Part shown: positions 37,720-51,617 of the stretch, one piece after another
Layout of the letters: each line of letters opens with the position of its first letter
Numbering within the stretch: position 1 is the stretch's first letter
DNA from: Allodiplogaster sudhausi
Taxonomy: Eukaryota; Nematoda; Chromadorea; Rhabditida; Diplogasteridae
Length of the DNA stretch: 64,000 bases
Direction: 5' to 3'
NCBI GenBank assembly: GCA_945643635.1
Contig: CALZFC010000027.1
Span: forward strand, 4,585,001 to 4,649,000
Translations under genes and position numbers: made by a program
Notes under the pieces: generated by a model
Database searches by the model: none
Seen by the model: only the letters and a program-made list of their open reading frames with translations
Told to the model about the DNA's origin: nothing

Positions 37720-40700
37720 CGGATCCTTCTCGGTCGGTTCTAAAGTTACTCTAGTTTTTGACGCAGCAACAAACAAAAACAAATAATCACAAGATCAGAA
37801 GTTAAATAGTTCTTTCTTGGACTCTTGACTCACTAGATTTTAATCGAAATAAGTGCCGGAAAAAGGGATCCACGGCCCTTTAAGGGGGGGGGGGTCCACT
37901 TCTTGATGTCGGGGAAGGATTTGTGGAGCTTAGTCAGCGCGCGCAAAAAGATATGGGCTACAGATCTGCATCTCATTCCAGAAGGAACTAAAACCAGTCA
38001 TCTTTTTTTCATAAATCAAAAGATGTGACAACACATCGAAGGTTTTCTAGACCAGCGAAACGGAACGGAACTGTAATACTGGAAGTGTAAAAAAATGTTT
38101 TAGGTGCACCGAGAAATATGACTCCGAAAGAGAAAAAGAAGAAAGCAGGGGAGAAGAGAGAGGAAACGGAAGGGCAGCGGCTAGTCTTCGTATATATTCA
38201 AGGACATTCATATTTGGGACAGTTCCGAGCTTTTACCCTTACGTAAGAAGACAGAAATAGGCGCTAGCAATAGAACGACTAATTGAAATAAATGCGTTCG
38301 TGTCGGCAATGGCTGGCTCTTCTTACAAGTGTTTCGAATACAGAGAGGGTGATTTAATTGGGAATTCTTCAATTGGAAACGACTGTCCATGTTTGCGAAA
38401 AAAGTAAGGCAAAACAATTAATGGTGACTTGAATGAATCAACGGACCATCCTTGTGCTGAAGCTCGACATCTGACAGACCCATGTCTCTGAAAAGGTTGC
38501 CGTTTAATAGCCTTGATCATAAAAAAGAATTTATTCGAATACGGCAGCAATAGTGTTCGGAAGGCCAGAAGTAGACTTGTTCTCTTGAGCATTATCTTTT
38601 TTCTTCCTTGGGTTACATGATAAGAAGTGATTTTTAAGCTGCTCTTTTGGCGAGAAAAGATGGCCAACTCCGGCAGCACACCGACTGCAGAGGAATGACG
38701 ACGATAAGAAGAAATGCGAGGAATTGGCCGCTTTGAAACGAATAAGTAGACCGTAAGCGAAATGGCAAGCAAAGCATGTAGCACAGACAAAAATTCATCT
38801 CTTTTTGAGAGGGGAACCTCCCCAGCATAATGACTGTGATCCAGGAAACGTTTTGAAACTCTGCAGTTATTAGAGTCTTAGAAGACGTTTGTGACTTTTC
38901 TCACGTTTCGTTACAGGATGAGGGTTAACGAAGAGATGAACGGTTCAGAAGTGAAGAGAAGATTGAGAGAGGATGATAAGAAGCGTGCCAGGAAGTGCGT
39001 AGACATGATACATTGTTTGTTCTCTCTCAATCTCTTTTCTGTCTCTCTCTATCTCTCTTTCTCTCTCCTTCTCTCTCGCTATATCACTTGGATGGTTACT
39101 ACTACGAAACGTTGGCAAGCAATTAATTTGAAGAGTTAACTTCTTCGAGAATTTAACTTCTTCGCAAATAAGACAGTACAATGATTGAACAAGAAAAAGC
39201 GTACTCGATTTGACGGAAAAGCTTCGCATTTTTGAAACCTATCGAATTACTCTTTCAAAGGAATGAGATCACGATGACACTTTCCTTTCTGCTTCGAAAA
39301 AATATGTACATACATATATGCATTTCTAGATTGGATGATTAGCCATCAGAGAATGAGAGAGAGAGAGTGAGAGAGACAGAGAGAGAAAGCAAGAGAAAAA
39401 AAATAGAGTGAGAGAGAAAGAGAGAATACAAAGAAAGAGACAACAGAAGAGACTAGGCGGACGAAGATAGACCACAAGACAGGAAGTGGATATTATGATA
39501 GATAAATGTCTGGAGAGATTTCTGAAAAGATCACAAACAGAGATTAGAACATCCGCTTCTGATCGGAACATAACTGAACAATGATAGGTCTGGCGGAGAC
39601 GAAGACATGATGGCTGCGTGGCAATGCTTGAGTGAGAACTATTTAACCGGGCTTACGATCTTTTCTCACCCAAGCTTCATCATCTCTGCCTTTCGAGAGA
39701 ATCATCTCTGCCTTTCTCTCTCTCATTCTTTTTCTTACGCCCACGCTCTCTCTCTCTTTCTCTCTTACGCTCACGCTCACTCTCTTTCCCTCTCTACTGC
39801 CGTTCTTTGTCTGTCAGCTTCGCAGTCCAAAGAGAATTTCAATGACAGAAGCCAGCTCCGTCTCGGACAATCGCCCTCGTGTCCCCTTTGAATGCATCCC
39901 TCCAATCTTACTCCCAGACCGTGTGGTCAGTCTTTCTGCTTCTTTTGCGAGGACATTTGCAAAAGGGGTGGAAGGACGATGATCTGTCAGTGACAAAAGA
40001 AGGAAGCATACATCACAAAAACTCTCTTAATCCGAATAGTTTTTGATGCAAAAACTGATTCACAGTGAACAGAATTTGTGATACCAGCATACAAATTAAA
40101 TAGCCTGATAAAGACGCCGCATATGACCAAAGCAAGATTGTTCTTTGTATTCTCTTGTATAATGGATTAAATGAAATATATATAAATTTGCAAAAATAAG
40201 TAAAAAATAAATTCAAATCAAAAAATTCAAGACAAGACATAATAGTGCCTGCGTGGGATTCGGGCGTCCATTTCTTATGATTCCTTGCCCTGTCAGTAGG
40301 AACAGCAGCCAATCTGCTCTGCATGTCTATCTCACGTTCTATCATGAACAAGTGCACTTTATCGCTGTCGGACTATCCTGTCAATTATGGCATTGAAATA
40401 ATGTGTTAGATTCGAACTAAATAACGATGAGAAAATAGAAGAATGCCGTTGGTGAGATGACAGTAGTATACTTATGGTTTGCTCATTCATGATAAGTGTA
40501 ATACACTGGTTTGCAGGCATCGTTGCAGACTTGACTCAACAAGAAGTATGCGTTAAAAATTCAAAAATTAAAAGATGTCGTTAGCATGAGAAGGAACCAG
40601 AGACTTGAAAGCGATCTCGATACCATTGCCGCGAATTCTCCAGTTCCACCTTAAGATATTCACAACTGGCTGATTAAGAATTCAAAAATAAAATAAAACA

Positions 40701-40749
40701 GTGCTCTATATAGAGCTCTTCAATTTAGTTCATTATAAAATGGACTCAC
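37720..40749. other. intergenic, no gene supported
   Basis: Holds a G-homopolymer (about 37885), a GA tract (39355-39450) and CT tracts (39020-39085, 39715-39800). Possible upstream exons of the ENT gene and downstream exons of the small minus-strand gene would lie here. One candidate final exon for the latter starts after ATCAG at about 40673. Confidence 0.5.
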
Positions 40750-41040
40750 CATTTTCGCCTCCTTTGTTATCCGTCCAATCTCCTCCTTTATAACAGAAAG
40801 CACCAACTCGGCTACTTTATCATCGGCAACTTCATGGGATTTCCGCTGTCCAAGCTGAAGAAAAATGTATAGGTTCATTCCTAATTTTAAAATCCCACGC
40901 TGAGACTTTGTCAACGGTAATGACAAATTGCCTATCATACTGTAATTTTATGCCGCACAATAAATAAACAAAAAAAAGAGTTATTGCAATTTGTTAACCT
41001 TTGAAGTCGTGGTCCTATCGCCCAAATGCCCCTCTGACAT
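40750..41040 (-). CDS. small gene, two exons seen (3' end not resolved)
   Basis: Exon 41040-40999 starts at ATG and encodes MSEGHLGDRTTTSK, with donor GTTAAC. Exon 40854-40750 follows in phase 0 after CTTCAG and ends at a strong GTGAGT. The second exon (LGQRKSHEVADDKVAELV, then SVIKEEIGRITKEAKM) looks like an amphipathic helical segment. A possible last exon after 40680 would add about 33 residues and a TAA. A tiny helical protein of this kind could be a histone-fold subunit, but the similarity I see is too weak to name one. Confidence 0.38.
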
Positions 41041-41925
41041 TGCCTAAGGCAAATAAATATTATATGGGAACAATACAATAATGTTATATTGGTTATATCT
41101 AAATTATTTGTTCATTTCTTAGACTACACGATTAAAAGATCACGCAGAATGAAGATGGCGCATTTCATGGTAATATGTTGCCAGTCAGCACAGTCAGAGT
41201 TAGAATTCACATACCAATTGGCGTAGTCGTCTCGCCACCTTGTATTTCTGACGGTCCTTTGAAGATTAGGGCATTCTCAGCATTCGTTGCCATCTTCTCA
41301 TCGATCTCTCGCTCTTTGCGTCTCTCGTTACGCTGTTCGTTCTCTCATTCCCTCTCAAACATGCTCCCTCGCATCTCTCGAATCTTCTGTGTCTTGATAG
41401 CAGGCACTTTAGGAAATGATTCGAAATTCATATAGATAGTTCCAACAGTAAACAAAAAAATGGCTCAACTTAGCAGTGAGGGATTTTCACAAAATAATTG
41501 TGTTAGACAAATGTGAACTATTTTGAAAATTTTTGAAAAGAGATACATGTTATGTCAATGGAGTAAAAACCGAAATATCTCGGGCGAATTAATTGCATTT
41601 AATAACGACGTTCCATGGGCGCGCTTCCTAACAGCGGAATCATTTTAATGGAGTGATTAAAGAAGAGACGAGCTTGGAGGGCCGGAGGAGTGCCTTCGAA
41701 GGTGAAGAGCTGAATCACATGTGACTGCTGCAGAACATGGCGGCATGGCTTTGGTCGCGTGGCAAAGTGTCATTTTATGGAGGGCGCGCTCGAATCATTT
41801 TGATGTCTCACGAATAAAAAGAGGTTATGCCGAAGAGAACGAACTCATTACGCGCCAAGTCACACGCTTGTGGCTCTTGTGCCTTCTCTCGGCATCGTCA
41901 CTTTTGTCAACGCCGGCCTTCCGGC
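41041..41925. other. upstream region of the carboxylesterase gene
   Basis: No exon seen. The shared promoter space of the small minus-strand gene and the plus-strand esterase should fall here. No promoter motif can be assigned. Confidence 0.5.
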
Positions 41926-44961
<3,036 letters not shown>

Positions 44962-46027
44962 TAAGAATATGAAAGTGATCTTGCAAGGATACATAATTCC
45001 AATTGACGAGTTTATCAAGATCATTTGAGCATTCGTCAACTCTGCCACTTCGTGCGGTAATGCTACGCCAACGCAGGTGAGCATGACCGCGAGCAGCAAC
45101 ACACATCGGACCCTTCCCGATTCTTCTTCTTCTTCTCCTTCTCTTTCCTCCTCTCCAAGCCCTCCCTCGGGTTCATTCGAGATGTTCTTGCAGCGCTCAC
45201 TTTTATCCATTAAAGAGCAAATTTCTATATGTAATTAGGATGAGAACGTAGGTTTGACGCTTCTTCAGAATCGTCACCGTTCACCGACGCATCAATGAGC
45301 AGCTTCTCTCCCACATCAAAAGCACTTGAGGTTTGGATTTTTTTTATTCTGTTAATGTATTTAGAATTTTTTTTTCATATACTCCACTCGAAAGCAAACG
45401 ATACTTCAATTAAGGCCACAACCAGCGAGACGGTCAAATCTATCGAATCAACAACAACCCTCTTTCTGCTCATTGTTTTGAATATGAGGTGTTAATAGCT
45501 AAATTGCATTAATTCATTGTTCAGGTAGTTTCATATTGAATAGTCAACTGAGTCGGGTACATTTCATGGTTTCATTGCCAGTATTTTCTTTTTGAAACTT
45601 GCAATAAATTTGATTGAATCTGACAGCAAATTTCTCTGACATTTTCATTCCCTGTGTAACTTTGAATCACAACGATTCGCAACAGCATGAAAGGTTATCT
45701 TCCTTTCATCCAGACGCTGGTTTTAATTAAGTGTTTCCTGATTTCCCGATTGCTCATTCCATCGGAGCAAAACTAGCAATTTCCCAAACAGTAAACTGTC
45801 TGGTTTCAGACGGTCTCGTGTTGCTGAAGACAAAACAAGGAATCGAAATTGGATAAAATGGAAAATTCGCGCACGAAGACGCTACTCAGCAACGTTCTCT
45901 TTTTTATCTCTCATTTTTTCATGTCTGAAATATTGGATTGAGCAACTGTATTTTCGTTCATGAAATTACTTTTGCGAAAACTTTTGTATTTAAAAGAAAT
46001 ATAATATATTTTACCACTGAGACCAAG
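44962..46027. other. 3' flank of esterase and upstream of secreted peptide gene
   Basis: AT-rich. AATAAA at about 45602 is a candidate polyadenylation signal for the esterase. A minus-strand open frame rich in Glu at about 45210-45060 was considered and not called. Confidence 0.5.
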
Positions 46028-46577
46028 ATGAAGCTTCTCCTCTTGGTGCTCGCTCTGCTGCTCTTCACTGCTTGCTTCGTCGAGGCGCACCGTGGCCGTC
46101 GCTGCTCTTCTTCGATCAGCCACTCTTCGTCTTCGTCCTCTTCCGGCTCTCACTCTTGCGAGTGCAGGGTAATAAATATTTCTATTTTTATTTTCGAATC
46201 ATTTGTTTTCATAAATTTCATCAGCCAATTTAGATTATATACCAAACTAGTACTGACTTTCTTAAATATATACAATACGAATGTGTCAAATATCTTTAAA
46301 AATAAATTATGTTTAAAAAAATAATAACTTGTATCGTCTTAATAATAAAATCACTTATCAGCCATTCAAGATTATCTTTCTTTCTTTATTAAATAGAATT
46401 TAAAAAAAAAAACAATCTAAAAATAACTTTAAGCGCCGCCGCAACCGCTGCCGCCGGCCGCGTTGCCGCCGCCGCCGCAACTATCGCCGCCGTAATCACT
46501 ACAGCGCCTATCCCGTCTATGCTGCGCACGCACAGCCGGCACGCCATTGCGCTGCTCCCGCCGCTTCTCATTACTAG
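46028..46577 (+). CDS. small secreted Ser-, Arg- and Cys-containing peptide
   Basis: Two exons, 46028-46168 and 46434-46577 (TAG), join in phase 0 to give 94 residues. Residues 1-20 (MKLLLLVLALLLFTACFVEA) are a textbook signal peptide with cleavage after Ala. The mature part has a poly-Ser stretch ending in CECR, then a very basic second exon (RRRNRCRRPRCRRRRN) and a Tyr/His/Ala-rich tail with one more Cys. High Arg and about six Cys recall cationic secreted peptides, such as antimicrobial or cuticle-associated peptides, but no known fold is identifiable. Candidate AATAAA signals follow at about 46631 and 46671. The short AT-rich intron (265 bp) has a weak acceptor (ACTTTAAG). Confidence 0.66.
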
Positions 46578-46868
46578 ACTTGCCACTCCTCATTGTTCTA
46601 ATTAATTATCATTAATTAACCCTGTTCAAAATAAATCTATATAAGATAACAACTGTGGCTGTATAAAAGCAAATAAAATCAGCTGATTTATAAATGCATT
46701 TCTTTATTGAAAAAGGAAAAGAAAGATGATTACTTCAATAAATCGCAAATGTATTCAGCGGAAATTAACAAGAGCTAATACAGTTTCGCAGATATGAAAT
46801 GGACAGATTAATTTAGAGCCAAAGAAGAATGACAGGACAATAATAGCAGTATGCACATGATAATGCAT

Positions 46869-49688
46869 TCACGGTGGCGACTGAACGCATTTCTCCTTCG
46901 TCTCCCTTTCCTGGTAGACATAATCACCCGGCTTTGTTCGAATCAGCGGAAAATAGAAAGCAAAGCCGAGAAGTATAAGAGCGGAGTGGATGTAGAAGAA
47001 TGGACTCCAATTATCTGTAACGGTGCTGTCAGAAACGATAAGAGTGAAGAAGAGAGGCTCGACGAGGACGGAGATCGATTTGAAGAGCTGGATCTGGCCA
47101 AGGACGAAGAAGGCGTATGGCCTATTATACGATTTCATCATCGAACAATTTAAAAGAGCTGAACACTAATGAATTAAATAAGACAAGCTTGAATTTCTAG
47201 TTCACTTCACAGTTTTAATTCATGTTTTTTCTCTAAATTACATACCCGGAAAGCAACATTGCGCTCTTTGAGGGTAGAAGGTCTACATGTAAGGAGAATG
47301 TGCTGGTAGCTTGGTAATCTTATTATAAGGACTAAAACTTTGTCACCTCGTGCTGTGATTATTTGGCAACAACCAGAAAAAGAACCATTTGTTGCTTACA
47401 CTTATTATCACTAGAGAAAAAAGCACCTTGATAACCAAGCAAAATGACCAACTTCCAGTAAAGGAAGGCAGTTGTGACAGGCAATGTATTCAGGAAAATG
47501 TTTTGTGTAGTTTATAGAAAGTTGTGGAGAAGAAGGTAAAGACAAACCATGAAGAGTGTAATGAGAACCACGGCGATTCCTTTGTTACTCGGGTTGAATG
47601 GAATGTGTGCAAGTAATGCAAGGAGAGCAGCCGGCACGACCATGCACAGAAACGCAGCAATGCGAATCTTGGCTACTTCAGAGATCGCTCTAACAAGGAA
47701 ACTTCGGAGTACACATTTATACATACCGTATTTTCTCCATATTGTTTAACCGTCACTTAAAGGTGCATGAACACCCAAAACTCCTGCACGGAAAGACCTG
47801 TAGAATAGTGCCGAGATACTGTACTACGCTTTGATTTTATTATAATATTTGTACTGAAAAGCAGTACACACGGACTACTAAAAACTTTTAGAATAATTTT
47901 GAAAGTGAAACTTTTCTTCGATATTTCGATATTTCCTTGGGAATCTTGGCAACATGACAAAGGAACATAAAGAAAGGAACTGGAGATGGCTATATCCATT
48001 CATTTCGACCTTTCAAGAGAAGATGTTTAAAAAATATTTGGCCGGTGGTGAATATCCTGGAATTAATTTTCTGCAAAACTAACAAAGAACAGAAATATAC
48101 AGTATCGCACCAAAAATTTCCCTGATACAGTCACATTTTTATTTATGCAAATTTCTCGCCAATGTTGTCCTTTTGAATCTTTTTACTTGTCAGAAGTGTT
48201 CGCATGAGGGACATAGACTGACTAGTGTAATAGCTTAAGGCATGAAAAAATTGAGTTTCATGCTCCTTTAAGCAAGGCCTTTAAAGCTTTAACACGTCGA
48301 AAGGGCGTTATAAGAGCTTTAAAAGAGGAGCTTCTACAAAAAAGGGAGTGATTCAAGCTGGAAAAACTTATTTACAATCTCTATCCATAATCAATACATC
48401 CAAAAATAACTTACTAAAAAAATAGTTACTTACTGTAGGCGGTCGCTTAGAAGTCCTCCGATAACCTTGCCAATCAGGAAGCCAAGGCCTCTCAGATCAG
48501 TGTAGAACGCATTTTCTACGGTGCCAAATCCGAGAAGTTTCAAGAATTTCGTTGTGTTGATCTAAAGAAAGATTTGACTTTTGGCTGAACAGTTGCACAA
48601 GGCGAACCATATGATATTCCTTAAAAAAGCTAACCACAAGCAGCACGGCAGCCATTATTTCCAAGAAGAATGCTACCCATATGGCGTGAATGCGAATGTC
48701 CGTCAAGAAGCTCTGAAAAGGTGCTTGAAGCAGCCGGCTCGGTTCTTTCAAAGAGAGCACTAACCTTATACGGAACCCGAACGTTTTTCTTGTCGTAGAA
48801 GCTTTTATGCTTGTTTTCGCTAATATATGCCACCTCGCCTCGAGTTGCAATGGTCTCGCGAGGATCATCGCGGTAGATGAAATGCCAGAGGAGAGAGGAG
48901 AAGAGAGCGAAGGCAGCGACGGCGTAGTTCACTGATCTCCAGCCGTATGCTTTGAGAAGCTAGGAAGAATATGAGAGAGTGAGAGACGGAGGAATATAGT
49001 AACGGAGAGATAGATTGTAAGCGAGAGAGAGAGAGAGAGAAAGAGGGAGAGACATATACTAACAATTCCCACAAATGGCATGATTGCAATCTTGAACGCA
49101 GCGAAAGAGGAGAGAATGGCCATGAAGAAAGCAGATTCTTCGAGAGGCGCCCATCTAGTCAGCACGAATCCAACAACACCACAATCAGCAGCATACAAGA
49201 CGCCCTCAAGGGATGATTACTCTCGAAAGATCACATGGAGAGACTAGTGATACATAAGAATATACTTGAAATTTTGAACAATTAAGAACACGAAAAGCTC
49301 ATCCATGTACCTACACTGGCAGCTAACGGTAGAATTTTTTTTTAAGATTTTAAAATACATAAAGTATCCCGTTTTCTTAATCATAACTGAGTGCATTTGA
49401 TTACTGGAACCTGAATGAATCTTGCGAATAGTGCAGCAGGATATGAAGAATCCAATATCAATGGAAGAGCGGCGTTTATAAAGGATGATAGAAGAACTGT
49501 ATGATTCATATTGTAAAATGTTGTATACGGATTGTGAAAAGACAGATGCCTGCACTGAAGAGGACATAGCGTGCGCCGAATTTGGTAAGTAGAAGGTTGC
49601 AGGGATGCATTCCTATGAGAGTGCCAAGGCCGACAACGGATATCAGATGATTCTTTTCGTAGTCCTTGTATATACGAATAGCAGCACG
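46869..49688 (-). pseudogene. SLC17-like transporter copy 1, 5'-truncated and frameshifted
   Basis: Major-facilitator transporter of the organic/phosphate anion type. Exons equivalent to 3-11 of the family unit, minus strand: 49688-49550, 49496-49411, 49204-49064, 48959-48765, 48712-48635, 48561-48434, 47689-47548, a damaged exon near 47290-47255, 47121-46869 (TGA). Recognisable stretches: GLGTLIGMHPCN, AALFARFIQ, LTRWAPLEESAFFMAI, AYGWRSVNYAV, FIYRDDPRETIA, ISENKHKSFYDKK, and last-exon PYAFFVLGQIQLFKS. Three faults: exons 1-2 are absent (a minisatellite and a palindrome lie there instead); the donor after exon 3 is GC rather than GT; and exon 10 lacks 19 bases present in copy 2, shifting the frame. 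Exon 3 to exon 9 otherwise stay open, so decay is recent or the gene is expressed in a shortened form. AATAAA (minus strand) at about 46705. Confidence 0.75.
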
Positions 49689-49796
49689 CTGCATATGTAG
49701 TTTAGCGGAACTTTCTTATTTTGCAATACATCAAACAAAAAAGTATCTATGTATGTCCATACATACATACATACAAATGTTCATACATACCGTATT

Positions 49797-50182
49797 TTCT
49801 CCCCCAGGGGTACTATTTTTCAATACCCCTGCGAGAGGGGGGCACTATTAGAGGGGGGGGGGTTCTATTAGAGGGAGGGGTACTATTTTTCAATGTGACT
49901 GACAAAAAGTTTGATAACAACATTTTATTCTATAAAACGAAGAATTATAGCTCTACTTCAACGGAATCTTCACTGGAATATCCGTTTTACCGTAGATTTT
50001 GAATGATTTTGCCATCAGTTCATTGGGAAGAGCATCCCATACCTCAAGGATAGATTCCAGGTACGTCTCTATTAGACAATATAGGGGGGCACTATTGGAG
50101 GTGTGGTTCTATTAGAGGGAGGGGTACTATTTTTCAATACCCTTGCGAGAGGTGGGCACTATAAGAGGGGGGGGGGATTCTA
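49797..50182. repeat. G-rich minisatellite
   Basis: Repeated blocks of CTATTAGAGGG, GGGGTACTATTTTTCAATAC and CCTGCGAGAGG with long G runs. The full arrangement occurs at 49800-49895 and again at about 50085-50180. It lies where copy 1 of the transporter should have its first two exons. It is preceded by TACCGTATTTTCTCC, which also occurs near 4.6 and 47.7 kb. Confidence 0.8.
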
Positions 50183-50267
50183 ACTCATTAAAAATTATAT
50201 ACATATTTATGCTTGCGCGGTCTATGTATTTTTCATTCCTTATTCCTTACCAACTAGAATATGCATA

Positions 50268-51604
50268 TGACGCGATTTGCGAGAGAATCAAGAAGAATCA
50301 AGCTGCCCGGGGACCCGGCCAAACTCGTGCAGCTTGGAATTTGTTCAAAAGTTCATTTTAGGTACTTTTTGGTATCAGGAATCGATTGGGCGTGGTCTAG
50401 GCATCCGAAAATGAATTTCTCTTCAGCTATGAAGGCTTGAATTATTGAGGTCGCCGCGTCTGGTGGCGAGTTGGATGCACCTCTGAGCAGTTTGTTGAGA
50501 TATAGAAATGAAATTTTGCATTCTAATAGGCAAGATATTGCTCTAATCAACAAAAAAATTAGAAAGTGAAAATGTCCAACTTTCAATTTGTTATAGATTT
50601 TTATGTTTGAGGGAGCACAGATAACGTATTTCTCATTTTAGTAGAACCGAACCTATACAGCTGTATAGAGCATGAAAAGAGCTTTCGAATGGACTATTGG
50701 GTTTAGGAAACTTAGGATGCGCTGAAGTTTCCTGATCGATTATCACGGCGCGGCAGTGCAAATCAGCACGTCCACGGCTTAGAAGAACTACTTCAGAATC
50801 ATTTTCGTACGCCGAAACATACACCACAAGAAAGAACGTGAAATTTGCTACAAGCTGAACCACTTTCAATAAAATTCCGAATCTACGATGTTTTGTTATA
50901 AATCAAAAGATTAGGGCATCACTTATAACAAATCTTCAAGGAAGGGCGCTTAAAAAAATTATTGGTATATTCTAATTGGAATAAACTAAAAATATGGATT
51001 ATTGGGCGCAATGAAAATGGTACTACCTGCCCAATATTTATAGCTTATAACAAAACATTGTATACTTGAAATATTATTGAAAGGGGTTCAGCTTGTAGCA
51101 ATTTTCACACTCTTTCTTATGGTGTATTTTTGGACGTGCTAAATTGCTTATGATGTAGTGTTTTGCACTGCCGCGCCGTGATAATCGATCAGGAAACTTC
51201 AGCGCATAGTAAGTTTCCTAAACCCAATAGTCCATTCGAAAGCTCTTTTCATGCTCTATACAGCTGTATAGGTTCGGTTCTACTAAAATGAGAAATACGT
51301 TATCTGTGCTCCCTCAAACATAAAAATCTATAACAAATTGAAAGTTGGACATAAAATTTCATTTCTATATCTCAACAAACTGCGGCGCAGTGAGCTCAGA
51401 CGTGCATCCAACTCGCCACCAGACGCGGCGAGCTCAATAATTCAAGCCGTCATAGCGAACGAAAGAGACATTTTCTGATGACTAGACCACTTCCAATCGA
51501 TTCCTCATACCAGAAAACACCTATAAGGAAGTTTTGAACAAAATCAAAGCCGGTCGATTTTGGCCGGGTCCCCGGCCATTTGGATACTCTCGCAAATCGC
51601 GTCA
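50268..51604. mobile_element. 1.3-kb palindromic element between transporter copies 1 and 2
   Basis: The left arm (about 50268-50900) and right arm (about 51045-51604) are inverted copies with scattered differences. The ends are TGACGCGATTTGCGAGAG and its complement, each apparently flanked by TA. Matching internal landmarks include CTATACAGCTGTATAGG (itself palindromic) at about 50655 and 51255, and GGACCCGGCC near both ends. No open frame suggests a transposase. Its right end lies about 14 bases from the stop codon of transporter copy 2. Confidence 0.82.
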
Positions 51605-51617
51605 TATGATAATGCTT

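Noticed and set aside
40750..41040. Naming the small minus-strand gene as a histone-fold centromere or transcription subunit
   Set aside because: The helical stretch is compatible, but no diagnostic residue pattern is visible and the C-terminus is unresolved.
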